Origin: Carposina sasakii
Taxonomy: Eukaryota; Arthropoda; Insecta; Lepidoptera; Carposinidae
Assembly: GCA_014607495.2 (NCBI GenBank)
Contig: CP053152.1
Coordinates: forward strand, 7,874,001-7,938,000
Direction: 5' to 3'
Length of the DNA: 64,000 bases
A model generated the notes under the pieces. The model made no database searches. It had not been told where the DNA came from and saw only the letters and a list, made by a program, of their open reading frames with translations. Below, piece by piece: positions 1-13,000 of this stretch; within the stretch, counting starts at the first letter, position 1, and every line of letters begins with the position of its first letter. The position numbers and the translations under genes were made by a program.

Positions 1-448
1 TTGCCGCTTGATTAGCTATTTACGCTACGCTAGGACCTCGTAAACCATAACGTTAGATGCAGTGCTTAGTCAATGCTGGTGCAGATTTCCTTATCGCCGT
101 GTTTACAAATCGAAACTATTAACATCCTATGGTCGAGTTTCTTTTTGTCTTGCAAGTTACTTATTTATCCCAATCAGTGTTTGGTGGTAGTAGTTGGTAG
201 TAAGCATAATGATTTAACAATTCTTTCCAGCCCTTCTTTAATTGATAGTGTTTAGTGACACATCGGTTTGTGTTCCGTATACGAGACTTAATTACTCTTT
301 ATTGGTGTGCATGCTCGAAACATATCACAGTCACGTCTCGGACTTACAACACGTTTATTTAAAGGAAGTTCCACCAACCAGGGATATGTAAACAACAGGA
401 TAAGACACAAGTTAGAGTAAACCTGCACATCTACAACCTGATTCGAAA

Positions 449-505
449 ATGGCTATGGGAAATGATCGTCGTTGTATATTAACAAGGCTACGAAATGAAA
501 ATGTG
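449..505 (+). other. Possible first coding exon of the SLC5 transporter
   Basis: An ATG at 449 in a strong start context (GAAAATGG) opens a 19-codon frame that ends exactly at a good donor, GTGAGT at 506. It ends on a codon boundary. The next well-supported exon has its acceptor TTGCAG at 6909-6914 and is open in the matching phase from 6915, so joining the two adds 58 residues in front of the ATG at 7032 and gives a 699-aa protein. The added part holds a hydrophobic run that could act as a leader. The phase match is only a one-in-three test, so the exon could also belong to a 5' UTR or be spurious. Confidence 0.4.
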
Positions 506-1922
506 GTGAGTACCTACATACAATTTAAACGTTTGCACAGCTGATGGCATTTAATTCGTAAATAAATACTTGTTTAGTTTGGGCGCCGCCAGACCTAGAA
601 TCAAAGTTGTTAAAACCAAAACTTGAGTCTGATATGACTTAAAGACAACCAGGCATTCTGGTTTCCGGAACCAACTGCTTAACGTGCCTAGCGAACCTTG
701 TAGGTAATAGACAGTTACCCTACCACCTATAATAGGTGGTTACACTGACCGAGTGATACCCGATCATACATATAATGAGACATAGGTACATTTATATTAT
801 ATGTTATGTGAGATAGTTTAGAAAAATACGGAAATACTGCTAGCTGCCGGAAATTGAGTAATAAAAAAATGGAATACTAAGTGCCACTTAGAGCTATTTA
901 TATGAGAAGAAGTAAGACTATGTAGGTATGATAAATCGCGATATAAATTAAATTTAGATTTACGCATTTGCTACATTAAACTTCTAATGAATAGGTTAAA
1001 TAAAAGTTTTGCGATAAAGCGGCAGTTTTTCTTATCTTTTCTATGACGAAAACCATAAAATGGATTGTAATAAAAGAAAATCTAACTAATCTAATAATCT
1101 ACCTGGACTATTTTACTACCTGGGTTACATCTTAATTCAGCTTAGGGCAGATTTATCCAGACATCTTGTTCAAGTTTTAGAGAAGGACAGCATCAACTAA
1201 TATAACAATAAATAACAAAAGATTTTCACACAAATCAATAAAATCAATTAACTAATAGTAATTAAATAAATAAATAACATATTGTTGGTTTGTGTTAGTT
1301 TTATATAGCAAAGTAGATTAAATAATGGTCTTCTTCCCTTGCCCTAGTCCCATACCTTGAAGTCGGCGCAGTATTTTCTTTTCTTCCACTTATCCCTATC
1401 ATCCGTCATTTCGTTACTCACTCCCAGTACACGCATAATGTTTAGTCCGCTTTGGTTTAATTCAAGATAGACCTTTGAAGAGATATAATATAATAATTAG
1501 GAGCCACTACTTAATTTACCTAAGCTGAACATTGACCTTGCATCGAACCTTTGGATAAGAATTATCAATTCAGATGGTTCAATCCTAATAATACATTACA
1601 AAACTCTTCAATATGAAAATTAGGAGAGCAATAAAAAGGAGTCTCTATTGAGGGATCGCCCGCCACCGGGCCCTATACCCTCCGGAGTAAAGGAGTAAAG
1701 GAGTCCCCAAAATTTTCATAGGAACGGAAAAATCGATTCCAAATGCATTTTAATGTTTACACAGAACGCTATTAAGTAACAATCATATATAAAGACTCAT
1801 TATAAATCTTTTCGCTAAACTTAAATCGCTTTGTTCAACTCTAGCCCCCACTTGCCAACTGCTTAATTTTCTGATTAATTAAGGGGGCGGCTTTTTCGAA
1901 TAGTTAGATATTCTATTTGTTT
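506..1922. other. Unannotated intronic stretch
   Basis: AT-rich sequence with several AATAAA-like runs; I see no gene or clear repeat in it. Confidence 0.4.
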
Positions 1923-1992
1923 GAAGGATAAAGTTGATAAAATGTCTCTATTGTCATTAAGTTTAAAAGAGACAGCATCAACTTTATCCTTC
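1923..1992 (+). repeat. 70-nt hairpin, 23 bp stem, pre-miRNA-like shape
   Basis: GAAGGATAAAGTTGAT (1923-1938) pairs fully with 1977-1992; after a 4/2 internal loop TGTCTCT (1943-1949) pairs with 1968-1974, leaving an 18-nt loop. It lies in the intron between the possible first SLC5 exon and 6915. Confidence 0.5.
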
Positions 1993-1999
1993 AGATAGG

Positions 2000-2273
2000 A
2001 CCATCATCTTCCTGCCCTTAACCCATTATTTATGGGGTCGGCGCAATTTCTTTCGAAACGCACATTCCCAAAGTTTTGGCATTTGTTTTTACGGCCGGCT
2101 GCCTGCCTGACACCAGCCCTTCCCGGGTATAGCTAAGTGACAATTTTTTGAAAAATCCGTACATGAAATAAATTCTATGGTACAGGCCCATGACTGGTAT
2201 CGAACTCACGCCTCCCGACTGAAAGGCACACGTCTTAACCATTGGGCTAACACCGCTTCTTAACCAGTGGGCT
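2000..2273 (-). mobile_element. tRNA-derived SINE with 14-bp target duplication
   Basis: Flanked by ATCCTTCAGATAGG at 1986-1999 and 2274-2287. On the minus strand it starts with a tRNA-like head: A box TAGCCCAATGGTTAAG, B box GAGTTCGATACC. It ends in a GATGATGGT tail. Full length, about 274 bp. Confidence 0.85.
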
Positions 2274-2396
2274 ATCCTTCAGATAGGTAGGACCATTGGA
2301 AAAATCGGTTCTAAATTATTTTTTGTCTTTAAATGTAAAAAAACAGATAACATATGTTTGCTCAAACAAATTCCACAATGTTTTTGTTATTCAATA

Positions 2397-2578
2397 CTAG
2401 TGGACGCCCACGACTCCGTCCGCGTGGACTGAAGAAAAAAACAAAATGTCGAAATTATCTGGGATAAAAACATTTTCCCGGGATAAAAAGTAGCCTGTTA
2501 ACTGGGACCTGTCACAATATATCCCTGAAAACTGCATCGAAATCGGTTCAGCCGTTTCTGAGATTAGCATGCACAACC
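2397..2578 (-). mobile_element. Helitron family A, 5'-truncated, minus strand
   Basis: CTAG at 2397-2400 followed by the GC hairpin and the usual CGAAATTATCTGGGATAAAAA block; similarity ends near 2578. Confidence 0.7.
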
Positions 2579-2582
2579 ATAG

Positions 2583-2700
2583 AGACAAAATAGAAAACAT
2601 TATAAAATTATTAATAAAGAAATGAAAAAAAAAATCCTCACCCGGGTGAGAATCGAACCCACGACCTCTGCATTCCGTGCCAATGAAAATGCAATCCGTG
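2583..2700 (-). mobile_element. tRNA-like SINE fragment
   Basis: Contains CACCCGGGTGAGAATCGAAC and CCACGACC (B-box side on the minus strand) after an AT-rich tail with TTATTAATAAAG; the A-box half is weak. Confidence 0.6.
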
Positions 2701-2764
2701 AAAACATTATGTTGGGTTTTCTTACGTGTATAAAGGCCGGCCATTATAATTTTCTCATTATAAA

Positions 2765-2945
2765 TGCTTTGTCCTGCATGGCTAATGGATCAACGCGCAC
2801 AGTCTAAACTGGTGATCTTAGCGATCTGGGAGGGTTCTTTGTATGGCGTAGGCATACGATAAGAAAGAATTTCCATAAATTCTCACGGGAACGAATATTC
2901 TAAATTTTACGCGGACAAGGTTGTGGGCGTCCTCTATTTAGTTTT
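2765..2945 (+). repeat. Dispersed repeat (family I), also at 19738-19950
   Basis: Both copies share GCTTTGTCCTG, GACAGTCTAAAC-like and ATTCTCACGGGA blocks and end in GCGGACRARSTTGTGGG, a Helitron-like 3' end without CTAG. Confidence 0.5.
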
Positions 2946-3918
2946 AAGTGGGTATCCAATATTTTCACGAATCCTATAGATATTTACAATATTTCAGATA
3001 TGTAATATAAGTATGTACTTTACGCGAATAATGTTGATGTGGGAGTAAGTAGGTAGATACTAATTACCTATTCGATATCGGACAATTTGTTTTGACGTCC
3101 AATGCATTGCATATCGGAGCAAATTGCTTTTAGCGGATGCCTGCGTGTTATGAGCATGACCTAGGTATGAAAAGGAAATTTTCGTCAGAACTAATTTTTT
3201 TAAATATTTTGAGCCTAATTAGTACCTATGTGTAATTTTTATTTTAAAAATCAAAACACTGACTACGAGACGTGCGCAGATAAAGAAAACGCACCAGAAT
3301 AATAAGATGATTTCATCTTCCAACAAACTTTTCAATATCATCTTACGTAGATGCACCGATTGCCTTTCCAATACTAACCACTAATGCGTGTTGCAAGCAT
3401 TGCCTATCTGCATTACTACATGGTGTAAATCTTCGCTGAGTTCGTTACAATCAAAAATACTGGCAAGTTTCACTAAATAATATTGACCCGACACTTGACC
3501 AATTTGGAAACGTTTTACATCCACGATGTGGCTCATAATGGTAGTGCTAGACATCGAAATATGAAATACTTTCAATAATTTTATGCTGCAATGTTGTAAA
3601 TAAGTATTGGAATTTACTTTGCAATGTTGTAAGTTTGTGCTGTCAGGGATAACTCGCATTCTGAAAACTGTTAATTGATACATATGTTGTTTTTTAATTG
3701 ATGATAATATGCTGCATCACGATGTAACCTTTTGACACGTAATTTTACATGCTTAGGAATGGCATGCCTAAGATGGGCCTTCAACGGTTACAGATGCTTG
3801 TCTGTCTTATTTTTTCCATTTGTGTGGTGTGAGTGCAATTACTAGTAGCAAATTGTATTAATTACATACTGGTGTAATTTCAATGTCCGAAAATTAAATA
3901 TTATTACATTACAAATTC

Positions 3919-4870
3919 ATCTATATCTATACTTCTATACTAATATTATAAAGAGGTAAACTTTGATTGTTTGTTTGTTTTTTTTCAGCGAATAGACAGA
4001 ATAGAATAGGCCGAATAGAACGGTGAAAGAATTTTTGAAATCGGTCCAGTAGTTTCGGAGCCTATTCGCTGCAAAAAAATAAACAAACAAACAAATATAC
4101 AAACAATCAAAGTTTACCTCTTTATAATATTAGTATAGAAGTATAGATATAGATGATAACGATAATTAATGAAAACGTCGGCAAAATCCTCAAAAACGAG
4201 TGTAAAATTAGTCAAAATCAAAAAGAATTTCGAAAACAACATGCCTACATGACCTCACGAAGAAACGGACACATACAAATAAATTTTAAAATTCACAAGT
4301 AAATTACACCCACTCCCTTTTGGTGTTTTATCCTTTTGGTGTTTGGTTGTTCGTTAGGGGGTGACATATAAGAGATGAAATATGACAGGTATATTCGGTA
4401 GGGAGTGTAAGAGAGTACTGAGAACATATTTCCTGAAATTCCGACCGGAACTGGACAGAGAGTACGGACGGATTTCCCATAATTCCCATGGGAACGGGGC
4501 AGACAGGAACTCCAAACTTTTACCGATATTTCCTCTGTACCGGAACAAAGCTTATTCAATAAGTATAAAAATAAACCGTTTGACGTACACAGATGAAATT
4601 TGGTGTGTATGTTTGTTAGAGGGTGTAAAAGACCATTAAGAACGAGTTTTCCGAAATTCCCGTGGGAATGGCACAAACAGGAATTTCAAATTTTTACGAA
4701 AATCACATATGACAGGTACCTATATTCGGTAGGGAGTCTAAGAAAGAACTGAGAACATATTTCCCGAAATTCTCACCGGAACGGAACAAACTGGAATACA
4801 AAATTTTTAAGAAAACCTATGAAGTTGAAATCGAAAATGTATGTCCATTAGGGACTGATTTGATTTTCAA
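3919..4870. mobile_element. Helitron-related composite with palindromic head
   Basis: The 5' Helitron sequence ATCTATACTTCTATACTAAT at 3919 is met by its own inverted copy ending at 4155, making arms of about 65-70 bp. To the right come a family D fragment and the same satellite (4440-4860) as in the Helitron at 26216. The stretch 4163-4457 is over 90 percent alike to 27253-27557 by eye. Confidence 0.6.
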
Positions 4871-6705
4871 AATTCTTTATTGATACGTTAAAAAAACAAA
4901 AGTATTTGACATTACATAAACACAGTCTAGTTTGTAATAAAACAAAACTGAGTTTAGATCATAGGTTTAGATGTAGGAGGAGGCAAATTTACAACTTGTT
5001 CAAATTACGAGTATACCTAACTGAAGAAATGCATGCAATTTATGTTGATACACCTAATAATTGGATGCATACAAAAACAGCAAATCTAATCATTGGCAAT
5101 CATTGACAGCTACTAGTACGTAGGTAAGTACTTATAGGCAACATGCAGTAGAAGTCGACGACACGAGTACTATGGCGAGCAATTAACCTACCTACTAACA
5201 GAAAGGTAACAGAGACATAGCTAATATGTAGGTGCCCTTACTAACCGACCTATGCCATTTGAAAAAATATACCATGAATATTGTTGGTAGGTATGTCATG
5301 CTTGGTTGATCGTAAAGACTCTAAACTACTCATTATAACCGCAGAAGTAATCAAACATGTTGTTGGCCCTTTAAACCTAAACAAACAAACAAACAAATAC
5401 CAATCAACAGCTAATATTAATTGCCAGGAATGTTCATATATCCGAGCGACATTCCCATGGTCAATAATACTCATGAGTCGACTCAATACTTCTTGGAGGG
5501 AAAATCTGGTGCCATCCGGTTAAGAGAAGCTCTGGCAAGAACTAAACCAGCTTATTCCGCTTCAGTCAACTATTAACTGGTAGTTATCGCGTGCGTGCGA
5601 GTGTGTGTGAAACAATTTGAAACGACAAGCGATATGAAACATTAAACATGATTTGATCTCGCCATATAAATCGAAATAAATACAATTTTATATTAATCAT
5701 AGAAATCCATTACATAATAGTTGTTAGCAATTTCAAAAGTAGAGCAAAAGCTCTTGCCTTTATTTCCTGAAACCATTGGTAGTTACAGATTTTGGGATGG
5801 AATTTGACTGGTGACTTACTTTCGCAGCTAAACCTAAATTCTAATATCTATCTACTTATATTAGGAAACGTTCATAAAATTATACTTCAGAATCAATTTT
5901 ATTGAACATTGTCCATACAGATTTTGACATTTTAAACTGCACTTGCACGTAAAGTCGCAAAGTAATTATGAACTTTACAAAATAAATTAGGAGTTTGAGC
6001 GCTTGCATGCACGAGTATTGTAGCAGTAGCCAGTGCAACCATATATATATATCAGATTAATAGGTGCCTAGCTGGCTACCTGTCTAAACCAAAATGTACC
6101 TCTTTATTTTAATAGCATTTGCAATGTTTGGTTTGAGAAACTGTCCTTTAACTTTAGTACTCTAACTATCCTAATTTTGTTGTCATGTTTTGTATCTAAT
6201 TAGGCCTATCTAGAATAATTAGGTACTCTTATACCAGAGGCAGAGATTGAGAGTGCCAATTTGAGATGCATCACCCATGGGCACATAATTGTGATGATTC
6301 AGTAAATGCAAGTTGACTAATTAACAGTCACAATAATACACCCACGTTAATAAATATCAACAATTTAATAGCCAATTGAAAACAGCCTTTAAATATCTAG
6401 TAAGGTAATTGTCAGGCCCATCGCCATTAGAGCCGACAAAAATTATTTCATTGAAGAACCCACTCACTTGATTACGTAATATGCATTACATTCTGATATT
6501 CGAAGTGATAGGTATGGTATAATTAAAGACCGGTAATTAGAGACTAATAAAAAATTCACGAAACTTATTTCGGTTACCTACTATATTCTGGGTAACTGTA
6601 ATGTTTAGGTAATGACTCCTGCGTAACATATAATATATCAAAAAGAAGGTCACTGCGTATTGCCAATAAGTGGTACTTACACTACGTGTATCAGCATACC
6701 ATCAT
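4871..6705. other. Unannotated intronic stretch
   Basis: No coding signal. A short (AAAC)n run near 5383-5398 is the only simple repeat seen. Confidence 0.4.
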
Positions 6706-7031
6706 AGAGGTTAGTCACCATGCTAGGCGGGTTGGTGACTGCAGTTCTGATTTTCGGACTATGTTGTCAATATGGGAGTCGCTGCTGCCAGCCTCCCGGA
6801 AACTCTTAATAGCCTCTTATGATACCTATACGTACAGAGTGGTGGTGCTATTCTACTTTGCCGACACCACACAGTTTTTTTTAAACTATTATTTCTGATA
6901 AAAATGTATTGCAGATTTTACTGACATTACTTTGGACATTATGTTGGAACTTAAATATACCGATCACATCAGCGACACCCAGCATTCCAAGACTAAACAT
7001 CACCAGACCAACTGCAGATCCGCAGCCAAAT

Positions 7032-10000
7032 ATGACTGAAACGATAGAACTGTTCCACTGGGAAGATTATAGCGTCCTCGCTTCTATGCTCATCGTCTCC
7101 TGCGCTATCGGAATCTTTTATGGCTATTTCGGAGAAAAACAAACGACAGGAGATGACTTCCTCTTGGGTGGTTCTTCCATGGGTACATTTCCGATGGCGT
7201 TAAGTCTTGCAGCTAGGTATAACACTTTTTATGGTTCTCCCATTTTTTCTATGATATTTGACCATAAAGTTTTCATAAAACAATTATTTTCAGCTTTATA
7301 ACGGCAATAGAATTATTGGGCAACCCAGCAGAGATGTATATGGCTGGTGCCCAATTCTGGATGATTTGCATTGCATTCCTACTGGTAGTTCCGATTGCGA
7401 GTCACCTTTATCTGCCGGTGTTCATGAGGCTACGACTTACTTCCTGCTACGAGTACCTGGTGAGTAGCCAACCTAGTCACAAAAAATAAAAGTTTTGTGA
7501 TAGTTAGACCTTGGACATAATTTGCGGTCACATCACAGCGGTCATCCTTTCATAAAAGCTGTGTAATGAGACCTAATGAGCCAGGTCTGACCTCGATCAT
7601 ATTATTACAAGATAAGTATGTAAGTAAAATGAGATTAAATTTTTTAACAGGAGGTGCGATTCTGCAAGTCTATGCGAGTGTACGCTAGTGCGCTGTACAT
7701 GATCCAGATGATTCTGTACACAGCTGTGGCTGTCTACGCGCCGGCACTCGCCTTGTCTGATGGTAAATGTTATGTTATGTAAAGTATACTGCTAAGGTAT
7801 AATACTGAAAGCCCACGTAAGCCATAAAAAACGTCAAAAACACCGAAATTAGATGCACGCACGTATATAGGACGTAACCTACATCAGTCTAATTTTCTAA
7901 AGCTAATTTTTAAAACCATATCTATATGTAGATTTGTGGATGTCCACAGGGCTTAACTCTTTCCGTCACGCTTTTAGATTAAGAATATTTTTAACATATG
8001 TATGTAAGTTTTAGCATTATTAACAATAAAAAAATCATATAAAGTAGGAAAAAAATTTATTTATTAAGGTTTTCGAAAAATGAGGTGGTTAGTGCCACTA
8101 ACCACCATGACTATTGATACAAACTATTAATGATAATTTACGCATTTCGATGTGAATACACTGCAAAAAACTTAAGAGTAGTAGTATTTTCATGTAAATA
8201 TATATAAAACAGATAAATGAGAATAAAGTTAATAAAAAACATTGAAGATAAAAGCTAACTTACTTACCTGTTTTTTTTTTTTATAAAACACGCAATTAAA
8301 ATTACGTAAGTGCAATATTCAATTCAACTAAATTGAGTTGTCATTCTTTCATTTGGCGGTATATTCGGTCGTATCTTGTCAAGCATGAATCGAACTTTCA
8401 TGATAGTTCAACCGATTATAAGTAGATGGCATAGATTTTAATTAAAAAATTCAGAAATAGGTGGTTAGTGACACTAACCACCAAGACTGAAAGAGTTAAA
8501 ATTCACATTATACAGGATGTTTTTTTGTGGCCACCTTTAACGAAGGGTACGTACTCTATACATGAAATAAAGTAAGTTTATGCCAAAAAAAATGCTGGGA
8601 ATTTTTTTTTTTTATTTTTTTTTTAATTTTTAAATTCCTTGATCGTGCGAAATTTATAGTATCTAGTGTTTATGTTAGTTTTTTTATAGACAGATATTAA
8701 TTATTTTTCGTGAAAAAATCCTGCTACGCGCGTCTATGTGCATTTAGGCAGAAAAACGCAGTCTATTTACTCAACTTTGGACCCTAATATTTTGGAAACC
8801 AGACACTTCCCAGGTATGCTTCCATGGAGAAAAATGATCGTGATGATGAGGAGATTCCGTAGTTTTCGGGAACGTTGACGACCAAAAATCATCCTGTATG
8901 TATAAATTCGACGGCTAAATCGAACCGATGATTAAGCACTATGTCGTTGAGTTGACCTACGACCTACGTGAATTTTTTGACGTTTACTTACATGCATTTA
9001 ATGTTTAAGATAACGACGACAATGTATGAATTTAGAATTATATTTTCTAACCAGTGGACGCCCGCGACTCCGTCCGCGTGGACTACAGAAAAAACAAAAT
9101 GTCGAAATTATCCGGGATAAAAACATTTTCCCGGGATAAAAAGTAGCCTATATGTTAAGTGGGACCTGTCACAATATATTCCTGAAAACTGCATCGAAAT
9201 CGGTTCAACCGTTTCTGAGATTAGCGTGCACGAACGCACAGACAGACAAACCGACAAACAGACAAAATTTCTAAAAATCATCGTTTTGGGTTCTATTGCG
9301 TTGATAAAGGTCTCCTATAATATTTTTTGTCATATATCTTCCATGTACAGACAGCGGTCCGTTACATTTTTATTATATGTATAGACGGGTAAATAACTTG
9401 ACTCGCAACAAGGTCGGGTAATATCGAATGTGAAGTGCGACTGTCCTCCGTGAGTGATATGCGAGTTCATGTTCAGTAATTATAGAATCGACGACAGTCT
9501 TCTCCATTCAAGCTAAGGAGGAGTAGGAGTTTTACTCATCCATCTGTAATTCCATAGACGAGGTAAAAGTTGAACGAGTAATAAGCTTGATTTTATAGAC
9601 ACATAATTAGCTGTTATGTGGACACATAGCTACATATGTACGTCCACACGGAAACTTAACTACACTACACAAACACGAAAATGAAGTGGTTTTTTCTCGG
9701 CATGGCGTGAAGCTTTTTTTAGTGTAGTATTTTACGTTACTTTTCTAGATGAGACCATAATACCTAGGTCCGTACGTTTATCCGTAACATAGTGTCATAC
9801 TGGGCTCTATACCTTTCAAATCAGTTTATCTAATTTAAAACCGATAAAGTGTTAAACAAACTACCTATAAGTAGGTAGGAAGTTACATTAAACTGAAATT
9901 ACTCTGAAAATAGCACAATAATTTATGTATCTAAAGTAAAATAAGCTTACTACAATAATTTTAAGACCATGTTTATAGGTATATCCGGTTTGCGCGTGAC

Positions 10001-13000
10001 TAGTTTGTGACTGTATACATATTTTTATTATTATATAATATACCCACGCAAAGTAAATACCTGTCTCTATATCTCGTCCTCTCGACTACTTTACCACATA
10101 CCTTTCATTCGTGTTTCCGTCAATAAATGTAGGTATGTTGCGACTAATGCTAGTCTTTAATTTAGCTCGAATGTATCACGGTTAATCCTAACGACGGTTT
10201 TCATAATTATTTACAGCAATAGCAGTGTGTAAATACTTATATAAGGTGTTTTCAAATTTAGTGATTTGCTTTTGATACGAAACTAGGTAGGTAAAAAGAA
10301 ACAACTTTCACTATAGGACCAACTCCGAAATAGTTAAAAACAATCAGCTGTTCCATACAATCTTAAATAATGACTACACAGAAATGTATGGAACAGCTGA
10401 CTTTTTTTTCACTATTTCGGAGTTGGTCCCATAGTGAAAGTTGTTTCTTTTTACCTACCTAGTTTCGTATCAAAAGTAAATCACAAATTTTAATAACACC
10501 TTATATACAGTATGTAACAAAAGGGGTATGTTAATCGAAAAGCTATGTAATTAGCCCACTATAGAGAACCTATTCCCAAAATTTCAGACTCAAATTCACA
10601 TTTTTATTTTTCCAGATAGTATGAAGAATTCCGAAATAACTCAGGAATGTCTATACAATCTTGAAAAATAAAAATGTGATTTCGAGTCTCAAATTTTGGA
10701 AATAGGATTTCTATTGTGGGCTATTTACATAGCTTTTCGCTTAACATACCCTTTCTGTTACATCCTGTATATCTAATAATATCTATTAACAAATTAACTC
10801 AGACACATAATACTTTCTGGAAAGTTGCATTTTCAACCGACTGAAATCCTTTCTATCTACCTATACATAAGACACCTAATAGTAGATAGTGTACACTGCC
10901 AGTACTTACGCACATAACTTTATAAAACTGGATATAAGTTAAGAAATACAGACCTAAAGAATATTACATAATATTTACGCTATTAGAAATAACGTTGCTT
11001 TCATTTAAAAACAGTAAAGAAATTACTGCTGCGCCTAATATACTGACAATGGGCTAAGTTTTAAAGTACATTATATGTGCACCACTGGCGGCTCGTCCTA
11101 AGGAGCGCTGGTGCGGTGCACCCCACCCACGAAGATTACATAGGCAATCTATATTTTTCTATATTTATAATTATCTTTAAATTCTATTATGTTTATGCAA
11201 TAGTGTCTACGCATTCGTCTCAAGTAAGTTGTAATCTTATGTATCGAGTGGAGCTCTAGCGATCGCGCTCCAATGAAACGAAATTTGGTTCGATTCCTAG
11301 TACTGTATTCAATGAGTGCAAAAGAGACATACCGACATAGGCCGGCGCGTGAAACAGAAGATTTCGTATGAAAAATTTGCCTTATCTGGAGCGCCGCTCA
11401 CTTTAATTCGCGTATGCCGCCACTAGAGGTCGCTTAGTCCGAGTTAGAACGCGATATGATTGCCTTTAAAGTGTTTCATTAGGTCATCTGAATTTTTGTA
11501 AGCGTACGGTTGAACTTACACCATCCCATTCGTTAAAGGAGTGAACACCCATCTAAAAATGTCAGCAGCCGTCTCTGATGTGCACACTCTCCAAATTCCA
11601 TAACATAATTATCTTGTCTAACATAAACTTCCAAAAATTTAAGAGATGTTGATATGGTCATGTAATAATAAAAACGCAAAAATAAAATTAATCCTTATTG
11701 TTTTGACTTTTTACGTCCTATTTAACGACAACCCCAGGTTTTTGAAAGGGCCTTTTCATTTAATAGGGATGTTTACTATGGTTGAATTTTAATGACATTT
11801 TATGCTTATCAGAATAAATCATCAAAATCATAACTACCTATCTGTAAAATTACAATTTGATTATGTGTCCAAATGATGTAGGTAGTAATAAGCCTTAAAA
11901 AGTTAACTGGGCAAGTCCATTTTTCAAATGTGAAATTAATTGAAAATTACAACATCACATGTTCACCTGCATCATTTACAGCAACTTTTGCTTTGTGACC
12001 ACAAAAGTTCTTTTACGCGCAAACAAGTTACTGAAAGAGTGACGTCATAATTGTGGTAGCCATTTGTAGGAAGCGTTTTTTTCGCAAGTCTAAAATTGTG
12101 ATTTTGAAATCGTTATATCCCGGAAAGTTTTCACGCTAGCGAAGATTTTCTTTCGCAAATGTTTCTTTTATTTTAACTATGATCTTTCGATATAAATCTA
12201 TACATATAATAACATTGTAACGGATCGATGTTTGTGCACGCTAATCTCAGAAACGGCTGGACCGATTTCGATTCAGTTTTCGGGAATGTATTTTGACGGG
12301 TGCCACTTAACATATACACTTTTTATCCCGGAAAAATGTTTTTATCCCGGATAGTTTACACATTTTCATTTTTCTACAGTTCACGCGGACGGAGTCGCGG
12401 GCGTCAACTAGTATAATTTTAAAAACCGTAAACGACCCTATTGTTCGATAACTTTGCCAGGCGCCCGGAATTTTCGTCTAGTTTTAAAAAAAATGTTAAA
12501 TTCGGATGACTGAAAAAGCTAATAACTGCTTGTTTGTGATAGTGAGGTTAACTAAAATAACATATTACTCGAAAGAAAATAAAAACCCTTATTCTTCAAT
12601 CTTACCAACTAAATAATTATCAGCATATTTCAAGGGAATTAGGAAGTAGTTACCTACGAGTGATTTTGAAAATGACTCCTTAAAAAACAAAGGGTATTAA
12701 TAGTGTCATCTGCTAAACGGCATCTAATGTCCGTTGCAATGTACCCCGCGCGTGGCGAAGCAATTATATGCAAACTGCAAAAATCGCCCCCTTGTTCCTC
12801 CAGTCACATTCCAATAAATCCATTTCTTTTTTTATGGTAGACTCTAGTTTGTCTAAGCTCGTGGACGTGGATATACGTGCAAAAGGACTTTTAGACGCTC
12901 GCTGACCACTCCCGCCCAATCCCGTCAATCTCGAACGGGATCTCGTCATATGATGCGTCGGGATTGATCCCGAAAAATTACACGAGATCGGGATCCCGCG

